A stretch of 64,000 bases of DNA, taken from contig NZ_JBILJQ010000019.1 of assembly GCF_044377145.1 (NCBI RefSeq), positions 4,441 through 68,440 of the forward strand, in the 5' to 3' direction. Below are positions 56,741 to 64,000 of the stretch, in pieces (position 1 is the first letter of the stretch; the number at the start of each line of letters is the position of its first letter). Made by a program: the position numbers and the translations under genes. Below the pieces are notes generated by a model. It searched no databases and was not told where the DNA came from. It saw nothing but the letters and a program-made list of their open reading frames with translations. Source of the stretch: Aquimonas sp044377145 (GTDB taxonomy: Bacteria; Pseudomonadota; Gammaproteobacteria; Xanthomonadales; Xanthomonadaceae).

Positions 56741-59700
56741 ATGCGATCAATACGCTCGACGGGCTGGATGCTGCTGGCGTTGTCCCTGCTTTCCGCGCAA
56801 GCGACTGCGCAGCACTACGATCGGATCGAACGGGTGGCGCCACCCGCCGAGGTCGCGGCAGGTCTGCGTTTCAGCATCAGCGAAGGTGCAGCCGTTGAGC
56901 CGGTGACGGAATTGGTGCCGGCTGCTGCGACCGTACCTCTATCAGCCGAGGCATTGCGCGCACTGCTGGCGCGTTTGCCGGCCTTCGAGGCCGACTCGCA
57001 GGATCGCCAAACCTCGGCACTGCGCGATGACTCGGCACCGCCACCGCGCAGCGGCGCGAGCGAGGCGGCGCCCTGGCCGCCGACGGCCGTCATCGAAGCA
57101 CCTGAGCCCGCTGCCGAGGCGGAGCTGCGTGTGCTGCGGCACGCGCCGGAAGGCGAAGTCGGTCTGATGCCACAGCTGTCGATCACCTTCAGCCAGCCGA
57201 TGGTGGCGGTGTCCAGCCAGGCGGAGGCGGCCGCGCAGGTGCCGGCCCTGCTTGAGCCCCAACCCGCTGGCGCATGGCGCTGGCTCGGCAGCCGCACACT
57301 GGTGTTCGAGCCCACCGACGGGCGTTTCCCGATGGCGACTCGCTATCAGGTGAGTGTGCCCGCGGGCACGCGTTCGGCGGTGGGCGGCGCGCTGGCGCAG
57401 GAGCACCGCTTCGTGTTCGCGACGCCCGCGCCGAAGCTGCAATTCATGTTTCCACAGGATGTGCCGCAACCCTTGCAGCCGCTGCTGCTGATGCAGTTCG
57501 ATCAGGCGGTCGACCTGCAGGCCGTGCTGAGCCAGACGCGCTTGATCGGGCCGCAGCGCAGCCTGCATCCGCTGCAGCGGGTAAGCCTGGAGGAGGCGCA
57601 GAAGCTGCCCGAGTTCGAGGCTCAGCGCGCCGAGCTGGTGGACGGTCGATGGCTGGCGCTGCGACCGGTCGAGCCTTTGCCAAAGGCGAGCGCATTCAGA
57701 GCCGAAGTCTCGGCCAACCTTGCCTCGCTGGAAGGCCCGAGAACAACGACGGGCACGCAAGGCTGGTCTTTCGAAACCTATCAGCCGCTGGCGGTAGCCG
57801 AATGGCGCTGCGGCTGGGACTCCGGCAAACGCCGCGACTGCGACCCCGAGAATCCGTGGATGGTGGAGCTGAACAATCCGCTCGATGCCGCGTCCTTCAA
57901 TGCGAGCTCGATCGTGGTGGAGCCCGCGGTCGAGGATTTGCAGGTCGATCTCAACGAGCGCCATCTGCAGCTGCGTGGACTGTTCGCCAGCCGAACTCGC
58001 TATCGCATCCTGCTGCCTGAAGCTCTGCAGGACCGCTTCGGCCAACGACTGGGGCCGACTGCGCCACTTGAGCTGCAGACCGGCGACGCCGAGCCGATGT
58101 TGACCGGGCCTGATCAGATGCTGGTGACGCTGGATCCTGCGGCAGCCCCCGCAGTCAGCGTCTACAGCCGCGGGCTGGAAAGTCTCGAGGTCGAGATTCA
58201 CCGGGTCGAGCCCTCGCAGTGGGGCGAGTACCAGACCTGGCTGCGCGAGGCGCAGTCGCAGGACCGACCGCGTCCGCTGCCGGGCCGCCGCCTGCACAGC
58301 GGCAAGGTGTGGCCGGGTAAGGCCGGCGGCTTGACGGAGACGTTGATCGCGCTTGAGCGCTACCTCGACCAGGGCCTCGGGCATCTGCTGCTGCGCGTGC
58401 GCCCGGCGCAGTCGGATCAGCGCGAACGCTGGCAGCAGGTCGTGGTGTGGGTGCAGTCGACACGGTTGGGCCTGGTGGCGGTCCACGATGATCGCCAGCT
58501 GACGGTCTGGGCCAGCGAGCTGCAGACCGGACGCGCAGCGGCTGATGTCGAAATCGCCTTGACAGGTGGTGCCACCGCTGCAGGAAGCACGGTGGCGCGC
58601 ACCTCGGCGGATGGTTTGGCGCGTCTGCCTATGCTGGCGAACTGCGAGGCGCAACTCGTGCTGGCGACATTCGGCGCGGACCGGGCGATCCTGCCGCGCT
58701 CAGCGTATGTCTGGGATCCATCGACCTGGCAGGCCAGCCCTGTCGCCGACACTCTGCGTTGGCACGTGTTCGACGACCGCGGCATGTATCGGCCGGGGGA
58801 GCAGGTGCGCATCAAGGGCTGGCTGCGCCGGCTGCAGGCCGACCCGCATGGTGATCTGCAGGCGCTGGCGCCTTCCGCCAATCCCCTGCGCTGGAAGCTC
58901 GCCGACAGCCGCGGTGTCGAGATCGGCAATGGGCAGGCTTCGCTGTCGGCACTGGGCGGTTTTGATCTCGCGATCGATCTGCCGGCGACACCGAACCTCG
59001 GCCATGCTCACCTCAGCCTGGAGGTGGAAGGTGTGACCGACGTTGCCAGCCACAGCTATGAGCACCGCTTCCAGATCCAGGAGTTCCGCCGGCCCGAATA
59101 CGAAGTCTCTGCCGCCGTCGAGCCGGGCCCACACCTGATCGGCGGGCGCGCGCTGTTCGAAGTGAGTGCCGCCTACTACACCGGCGGCGGACTCAGCGCG
59201 GCGCCGGTGGAGTGGCAGCTGAGTGCAACTGCTACCCGCTACGTGCCGCCGAATCGCTCCGACTGGAGCTTCGGCGAGTTCGCGCCGTGGTGGTCGCCGC
59301 GCAGCGACGGCGCGACCCCGAACATGCGCAGCTTGAGTGCGCGCACCGATGCCCTGGGTCGACATCAGCTGCAGGCCGAGTTCCTCAGCGTCGATCCGCC
59401 GCGGCCGAGCCTGCTGTCGGCGCAGGCGACGGTGACCGATCTGAACCGCCAGGCCTGGTCGGCGAAGGCCGAACTGCTGGTGCATCCGTCGGCGCATTAC
59501 GTCGGACTGAAGTCCCGCCGCAGCTTCGTGCAGCCAGGCGAGGCGGTCGAGGTCGAGGCGCTGGTGGTCGACATCGAAGGCGCCGAGCTCGCGAAGGCGA
59601 CGCCACAGCTCACGCTGTCGCGTCTGGTCTGGAAACAGCAGGGGCGCGAATGGCGCGAGGTGGCCGAAGCGGCGCAGACGTGTTCGCCGCAGCGCGGCAG

Positions 59701-62700
59701 CGGCACGTCGTTCAACTGCCGCTGGACACCGAGGCTGCCGGGCGCCTATCGAGTCGAGGCGACGGTGCAGGACGCACAGGGACGCGCCAATGGTTCGGAG
59801 CTGCGGATCTGGGTCGCCGGCGGCGAAGGCCCACCCGCGCAGAGCGTCGAGCTGCAGAGCGTGCTGCTGGTGCCGGATCAGCAGCATCCGCTGCCCGGCG
59901 ACACCCTGCAGGTGTACGTGCAGGCGCCGTTCGCACCCGCCGAGGGCCTGCTGAGTCTGGTTCGCGGCGGCGTGCTGGAGCAGCGCCGGTTCGCACTGGA
60001 AGGCGGCAGCGCCACGCTCAGCATCCCGATCGAAGAATCGATGGTGCCGGGCTTCGAGCTGCAGGTGGCGGTGGTCGGGCAGGCGCAGCGTGTGGAGGCC
60101 GACGGCACTCCGGCAGGCACGCGCCCAGCGGCGGCCTCGGCCAGCCTGCAGATCGAGGTGCCGCCGCTGGCGCGCACGCTGAAAGTGTCGGCCACGCCGC
60201 GCGACACTGTGTTGGCGCCGGGCGGCCAGACTCGCATCGCGCTGGACGTGCGCGACGCCAATGATCAGCCGGTCGCGGATGCTGAGTTGGCGGTGGTGGT
60301 AGTGGACGAGTCGGTGTTGGCGCTGTCCGGCTACGCCCTGCCGGATCCGCTGGCGGCCTTCTACGCGGCCTGGCCCAGTCGGTCCAGCGCGGTGTTCCAG
60401 CACCCGCAGGTACTGCTTCGCGCCAAGCCCAAGTCGCCTGAAGCTCCGGGCTATGGCTTCAGCGAGGAGGGGACGCTGCTGGATCGGGTCGTGGTGACAG
60501 GCTCACGCATCGGCGGCGACCGGATGGAAAGGCGCATGGCAATGCGCGCCGTGCCAATGGCGGCAGCGGCACCACCATCACCACCACCGGCACCGGCGGA
60601 GTCCGCGCCCCAATCACCCGCCATCGCGCTGCGCGGCGATTTCAGTGCGCTCGCGCTGTTCGCACCCGAGGTGCGCACGGACGCGCAAGGCCGCGCTGAA
60701 GTCGAACTGCGCCTGCCGGACTCGCTGACCCGCTATCGGGTGATGGTGGTCGCGGTGGCCGGTGCGCGTGCCTTCGGTGCGGCCGAGGCGAGCATCACCG
60801 CGCGTCAGCCGCTGATGCTGCGGCCCAGTCCGCCGCGGTTTCTGAACTTCGGTGACCGCGCCGAGCTGCCGCTGCTGGTGCAGAACCAGACCGATCGGCC
60901 GATGCTGGTCGAGCTGGGCCTGCGCGCGCTCAATGCGGGGCTGCCTGAGTCGGCCCAGCCCGACTCGGGACGGAGCGAGTCCGATCACCTCGCATCTTCC
61001 ACAGCGGGCGGCGCGCAGTCCGCCGGCCGTGTGCTCAGCGTGCCGGCGCAGGGCCGGGTCGAAGTGCGCATACCCATCGCTGCCCAGTCCGCTGGCCGCG
61101 CGCGCTTCCAAGCGGTCGTGCGGTCGGGCGACGACTCCGATGCTCAGAGATTCGATCTCCCAGTGTGGACGCCCGCCACCCGCGAAGCCTTCTCCACCTA
61201 CGGCTCGCTGGACGCGCAGAGCCTGGCGGTGCAGCCGGTGCGTGCGCCGGCCGATGCGCTGCCCCAGTACGGCGGTCTGAAGATCAGCCTGGCTTCGACC
61301 GAACTGCAGGCGCTGACCGATGCAGTGCTGTACCTGGCTGAGTACCCGTTCGAATGCAACGAGCAACTCGCCAGCCGAGTGCTGGGCGTGACGGCGCTGG
61401 CCGATGTTCTGCAGGCCTTCGGCAACCGCGATCTGCCGGCTCCGGCCGAGCTTGACGCGGCCGTCAAGCGCGATCTGGAGCGGCTGGAGCAGCTGCAGAA
61501 CTACGATGGCGGCTGGAGTTTCTGGCAGCGCGACCAGCGCAGCTGGCCCTATCTGAGCATCCATGTGGCGCATGCGCTGGCCCGTGCCGCTGACAAGGGC
61601 CGAGCGGTGCCGGAACACACACGCGAGGATGCGCTGGGCTATCTGCGCGACATCGAGCGGATGCTGCCGGACTGGTACGACCCTGAAAGCCGCCGCAGCC
61701 TGCGCGCCTATGCGCTGGATGTGCGGCGTCGGTTGGGTGATGTCGACCCGGCCGAGGCGCGCGCACTGCTGGCCGAGGTGCAGGACTTTGATCGCCTGTC
61801 GATCGAAACCATTGGCTGGCTGTTGCCCAGCCTTGCCAAGGGCGGCGCGACCAGCGAGGTCGAGGCCCTGCTGCGTCACGTTGAACAGCAAGTGGCCGAG
61901 ACCGCCGGCAATGCGCATTTCGTTACCGCCCGCACCGAGCAGGGCGCGCATGTGCTGCTGCATTCGGACCGGCGCGCCGACGGCGTGATGCTCGATGCCC
62001 TGATGGAGCTGCGCCCGCAGCACGATCTGATCGAGAAGCTGGTGCGCGGCCTGCTCGCCCATCGCGTGCAGGGGCGTTGGGGCAACACCCAGGAGAACGC
62101 CTTCGTGCTGCTCGCGGTCGATCGCTATTTCCGCCTGCGCGAAGGCGTCAGCCCCGAATTCGTCGCGCGGGTCTGGCTGGATCAGGGTTTCGCTGGCGAG
62201 CACGCCTTCCGCGGCCGCAGCGGCGAGCGCTTCGAGCTGGGCATCCCGATGGCGGAACTGGCGGAAATCGGCTCTGAGCGTGCGCTGCTGCTGCAGAAGG
62301 AAGGACCGGGACGGCTGTACTACCGGATCGGCCTCGACTACGTGCCGCAGAACCTGAGCCTTGCGCCCGCCGACCACGGTTTCACCGTGCAGCGTCGCTA
62401 TGTCGGCGTCGACGACCCCGCCGACGTGCGTCAGGACGCCGACGGCAGCTGGCATATCCGCGCAGGGGCCAAGGTGCGGGTTGAGATCGACATGGTGGCG
62501 ACCGCCCGCCGCTACCACGTGGCCCTGATCGACCCGCTGCCGGCCGGGCTGGAAGCCATCAACCCGGCCCTAGCCGTCAGCGAATCGGTGCAGGGCGATC
62601 CTGCGCAAGAGGCGCCGCACAGCCGCTGGCAGCGCAGCTGGTACGAGCACCAGAACCTGCGCGACGAGCGCGTCGAAGCCTTCACCTCGCTGCTATGGGA

Positions 62701-62842
62701 GGGCGTGCACCGCTACAGCTATGTCGCCCGTGCCACCACGCCGGGCGAGTTCGTGGTGCCGCCGACGCGCGCCGAGGAGATGTATCAGCCGGAGACCTTC
62801 GGGCGCAGTGGGACGGATCGAGTGGTGGTTGAGAGTCTTTAA
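56741..62842 (+). CDS. Bacterial alpha-2-macroglobulin family protein
   Basis: A 2033-residue envelope protein that should trap proteases. A signal peptide (RSTGWMLLALSLLSAQATAQ) gives an exported product; no lipobox cysteine follows. Macroglobulin-like domains run to about residue 1150, with an N-terminal Ig-like region containing LRVLRHAPEGEVG and LSITFSQPM. The thioester motif C-x-E-Q is kept in YPFECNEQLASR (C1539, E1541, Q1542), followed by a helical thioester domain (NYDGGWSFWQRDQRSW) and a C-terminal domain. An unusual linker at 1250-1257, VVVTGSRI, is followed by a methionine/arginine- and proline-rich stretch. No penicillin-binding protein 1C gene is adjacent, unlike YfhM-type loci. 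Confidence 0.92.
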   Translation: MRSIRSTGWMLLALSLLSAQATAQHYDRIERVAPPAEVAAGLRFSISEGAAVEPVTELVPAAATVPLSAEALRALLARLPAFEADSQDRQTSALRDDSAPPPRSGASEAAPWPPTAVIEAPEPAAEAELRVLRHAPEGEVGLMPQLSITFSQPMVAVSSQAEAAAQVPALLEPQPAGAWRWLGSRTLVFEPTDGRFPMATRYQVSVPAGTRSAVGGALAQEHRFVFATPAPKLQFMFPQDVPQPLQPLLLMQFDQAVDLQAVLSQTRLIGPQRSLHPLQRVSLEEAQKLPEFEAQRAELVDGRWLALRPVEPLPKASAFRAEVSANLASLEGPRTTTGTQGWSFETYQPLAVAEWRCGWDSGKRRDCDPENPWMVELNNPLDAASFNASSIVVEPAVEDLQVDLNERHLQLRGLFASRTRYRILLPEALQDRFGQRLGPTAPLELQTGDAEPMLTGPDQMLVTLDPAAAPAVSVYSRGLESLEVEIHRVEPSQWGEYQTWLREAQSQDRPRPLPGRRLHSGKVWPGKAGGLTETLIALERYLDQGLGHLLLRVRPAQSDQRERWQQVVVWVQSTRLGLVAVHDDRQLTVWASELQTGRAAADVEIALTGGATAAGSTVARTSADGLARLPMLANCEAQLVLATFGADRAILPRSAYVWDPSTWQASPVADTLRWHVFDDRGMYRPGEQVRIKGWLRRLQADPHGDLQALAPSANPLRWKLADSRGVEIGNGQASLSALGGFDLAIDLPATPNLGHAHLSLEVEGVTDVASHSYEHRFQIQEFRRPEYEVSAAVEPGPHLIGGRALFEVSAAYYTGGGLSAAPVEWQLSATATRYVPPNRSDWSFGEFAPWWSPRSDGATPNMRSLSARTDALGRHQLQAEFLSVDPPRPSLLSAQATVTDLNRQAWSAKAELLVHPSAHYVGLKSRRSFVQPGEAVEVEALVVDIEGAELAKATPQLTLSRLVWKQQGREWREVAEAAQTCSPQRGSGTSFNCRWTPRLPGAYRVEATVQDAQGRANGSELRIWVAGGEGPPAQSVELQSVLLVPDQQHPLPGDTLQVYVQAPFAPAEGLLSLVRGGVLEQRRFALEGGSATLSIPIEESMVPGFELQVAVVGQAQRVEADGTPAGTRPAAASASLQIEVPPLARTLKVSATPRDTVLAPGGQTRIALDVRDANDQPVADAELAVVVVDESVLALSGYALPDPLAAFYAAWPSRSSAVFQHPQVLLRAKPKSPEAPGYGFSEEGTLLDRVVVTGSRIGGDRMERRMAMRAVPMAAAAPPSPPPAPAESAPQSPAIALRGDFSALALFAPEVRTDAQGRAEVELRLPDSLTRYRVMVVAVAGARAFGAAEASITARQPLMLRPSPPRFLNFGDRAELPLLVQNQTDRPMLVELGLRALNAGLPESAQPDSGRSESDHLASSTAGGAQSAGRVLSVPAQGRVEVRIPIAAQSAGRARFQAVVRSGDDSDAQRFDLPVWTPATREAFSTYGSLDAQSLAVQPVRAPADALPQYGGLKISLASTELQALTDAVLYLAEYPFECNEQLASRVLGVTALADVLQAFGNRDLPAPAELDAAVKRDLERLEQLQNYDGGWSFWQRDQRSWPYLSIHVAHALARAADKGRAVPEHTREDALGYLRDIERMLPDWYDPESRRSLRAYALDVRRRLGDVDPAEARALLAEVQDFDRLSIETIGWLLPSLAKGGATSEVEALLRHVEQQVAETAGNAHFVTARTEQGAHVLLHSDRRADGVMLDALMELRPQHDLIEKLVRGLLAHRVQGRWGNTQENAFVLLAVDRYFRLREGVSPEFVARVWLDQGFAGEHAFRGRSGERFELGIPMAELAEIGSERALLLQKEGPGRLYYRIGLDYVPQNLSLAPADHGFTVQRRYVGVDDPADVRQDADGSWHIRAGAKVRVEIDMVATARRYHVALIDPLPAGLEAINPALAVSESVQGDPAQEAPHSRWQRSWYEHQNLRDERVEAFTSLLWEGVHRYSYVARATTPGEFVVPPTRAEEMYQPETFGRSGTDRVVVESL

Positions 62843-62843
62843 G

Positions 62844-62981
62844 CCGGGAATCGGGATTCGGGATTCGTCAGCAGCAGGTTCGCGCTTGGCTGGAGTCCGC
62901 CGGCTTCGCCTGAGCTACGCGCCGAGTGCGGAGCAATCCGGGCCGCCGATTGCTCGGCGATTCCCGATTCCCCATTCCCGG
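62844..62981 (+). repeat. Inverted GGGAATCGGG-type repeat between the macroglobulin gene and acnB
   Basis: The left arm at 62844-62867 (CCGGGAATCGGGATTCGGGA and four bases) and the right arm at 62958-62981 are inverted copies matching at 21 of 24 bases, enclosing 90 bases. It starts one base after the stop codon. Confidence 0.8.
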
Positions 62982-63172
62982 CCCAAAGGGCCAAAGTTGT
63001 ATTGCCCCCACCACCCCGCTCGCGCGAAAATCCGCCGGCGTGTAGGCCGGCTTGTTCCGCCGTGTGTGGAGCCCCATCTTCGCCTTCACGCCTTACCGTG
63101 CGCTGTCCCCGGTCGATCCGCGACCGGCGAGTGCGATGCGCCCGGTGTCCCATGCCTGAAGGACCTTCCCCA

Positions 63173-64000
63173 ATGCTCCAAGCCTATCGCCAACATGTCA
63201 CTGAGCGCGCTGCGCTCGGTATCCCGCCGCTGCCGCTGACGCCTGCCCAGACTGCCGACGTCATCGAGCTGCTGAAGGCACCGCCTGCGGGCGAAGAGGC
63301 GTTCCTGCTGGAGCTGCTCAGCCATCGCGTGCCGGCCGGGGTGGATGATGCCGCCAAGGTCAAGGCCAGCTATCTGGCCGCGATCGCGCACGGCACTGAA
63401 ACCAATCCGCTGATCAGCCGCGCCCGCGCCACCGAGCTGCTGGGCACCATGCTCGGCGGCTACAACGTGCATCCGCTGATCGAGCTGCTGGATGATGCCG
63501 TGGTCGGTGCGGTCGCCGCCGAGGCGCTGAAGAACACCCTGCTGATCTTCGATGCCTTCCACGACATCGAAGAAAAGTCCAAGGCCGGCAATGCCAACGC
63601 GCAGGCGGTGATCAAGAGCTGGGCCGCGGCCGAGTGGTTCACCTCGCGCCCGGAAGTGCCCGCCAGCCTGACCGTCACCGTGTTCAAGGTGCCGGGCGAA
63701 ACCAATACCGACGACCTGTCGCCAGCACCCGATGCCACCACCCGGCCGGACATCCCGCTGCACGCATTGGCGATGCTGAAGAACAAGCGCGAAGGTGCGG
63801 CCTTCGTGCCCGAGGAAGACGGCAAGCGCGGTCCGATCCAGGCCATCCTCGACCTGAAAGCCAAGGGCCATCTGGTCGCCTACGTCGGTGATGTGGTCGG
63901 CACCGGCTCGTCGCGCAAGTCCGCCACCAACTCGGTGCTGTGGTTCACCGGTGAGGACATCCCCTATATCCCCAACAAGCGCTTCGGCGGTGTGTGCCTC
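63173..64000 (+). CDS. acnB: Aconitate hydratase B, N-terminal part (3' cut by window)
   Basis: The first 276 codons of an AcnB-type aconitase, which interconverts citrate and isocitrate through a 4Fe-4S cluster in the TCA cycle. The frame begins MLQAYRQHVTERAALGIPPL, typical for AcnB, and contains the HEAT-like N-terminal domain (LLELLSHRVPAGVDDAAKVK, GTMLGGYNVHPLIELLDD) and then the swivel domain start VPGETNTDDLSPAPDATTRP and GDVVGTGSSRKSATNSVLWF. AcnB has its swivel domain N-terminal, unlike AcnA, which supports the call. The ATG at 63173 has GAAGGA about 10 bases ahead. The cluster cysteines lie beyond base 64000. Confidence 0.95.
   Translation, partial: MLQAYRQHVTERAALGIPPLPLTPAQTADVIELLKAPPAGEEAFLLELLSHRVPAGVDDAAKVKASYLAAIAHGTETNPLISRARATELLGTMLGGYNVHPLIELLDDAVVGAVAAEALKNTLLIFDAFHDIEEKSKAGNANAQAVIKSWAAAEWFTSRPEVPASLTVTVFKVPGETNTDDLSPAPDATTRPDIPLHALAMLKNKREGAAFVPEEDGKRGPIQAILDLKAKGHLVAYVGDVVGTGSSRKSATNSVLWFTGEDIPYIPNKRFGGVCL

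Noticed and set aside
60614..62518. 634-codon minus-strand frame
   Set aside because: Antisense of the alpha-2-macroglobulin gene.

Overview
This is a 64 kb chromosomal window from a high-GC gammaproteobacterium, most likely of the order Lysobacterales (Xanthomonadales). The order prmB-aroC-asd-fimV-truA-trpF-trpB-trpA is the main evidence. It is supported by secreted proteins ending in an NGFE-type tail, intergenic inverted repeats of the GGGAATCGGG type, and many cyclic-di-GMP, TonB-receptor and AraC/LysR genes. I saw no rRNA, tRNA, CRISPR array, integrase, transposase or phage module.

Layout. 0-0.7 kb: two broken ends, a LysR regulator and the first 80 codons of a Ser/Thr kinase. 0.8-8.0 kb: a secreted GH5 glycosidase converges on a minus-strand operon of ECF-type sigma factor, membrane Ser/Thr kinase with a repeat-rich tail, and a large secreted beta-helix protein. 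The glycosidase and beta-helix protein share an NGFE C-terminal tail. 8-30.5 kb: an accessory mosaic of small metabolic genes and their regulators (DUF2306/AraC, YczE/MocR, rhodanese/GlxA-type, WYL/LysE), a TPR-GGDEF protein, an APC permease with a DUF3574 lipoprotein, a TonB receptor, a TonB-receptor relic, and a VOC gene broken by a 14-base tandem duplication. 30.6-34.1 kb: a large multi-PAS GGDEF-EAL protein.

34.7-45 kb is the conserved core: PrmB, chorismate synthase, aspartate-semialdehyde dehydrogenase, the polar hub protein FimV, TruA and the last steps of tryptophan synthesis. Two repeat insertions mark it. One supplies the aroC stop codon, and another separates trpB from trpA and leaves trpA without a visible ribosome binding site. 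45-53.8 kb: 5'-nucleotidase, M14 peptidase, a Cdd1-type helix-hairpin-helix protein, an HDOD protein, an EF-hand-like protein and a large acyl-CoA dehydrogenase.

53.8-55.6 kb reads as a more AT-rich island. It holds a repeat copy, an unknown membrane-anchored protein and a glycine-rich gene with an in-frame TAA. 56-64 kb: a YdbL-like lipoprotein, a 2033-residue alpha-2-macroglobulin that keeps its thioester motif and carries a TonB-receptor-like VVVTGSRI segment, and the start of acnB, cut by the window end.

The most unusual signals are three copies of a roughly 160-base MITE-like element with 21-base terminal inverted repeats, the duplicated 14-mer in the VOC gene, the trpB/trpA repeat insertion, the paired NGFE tails and the interrupted glycine-rich gene. 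I did not see a complete unknown defence or biosynthetic system.
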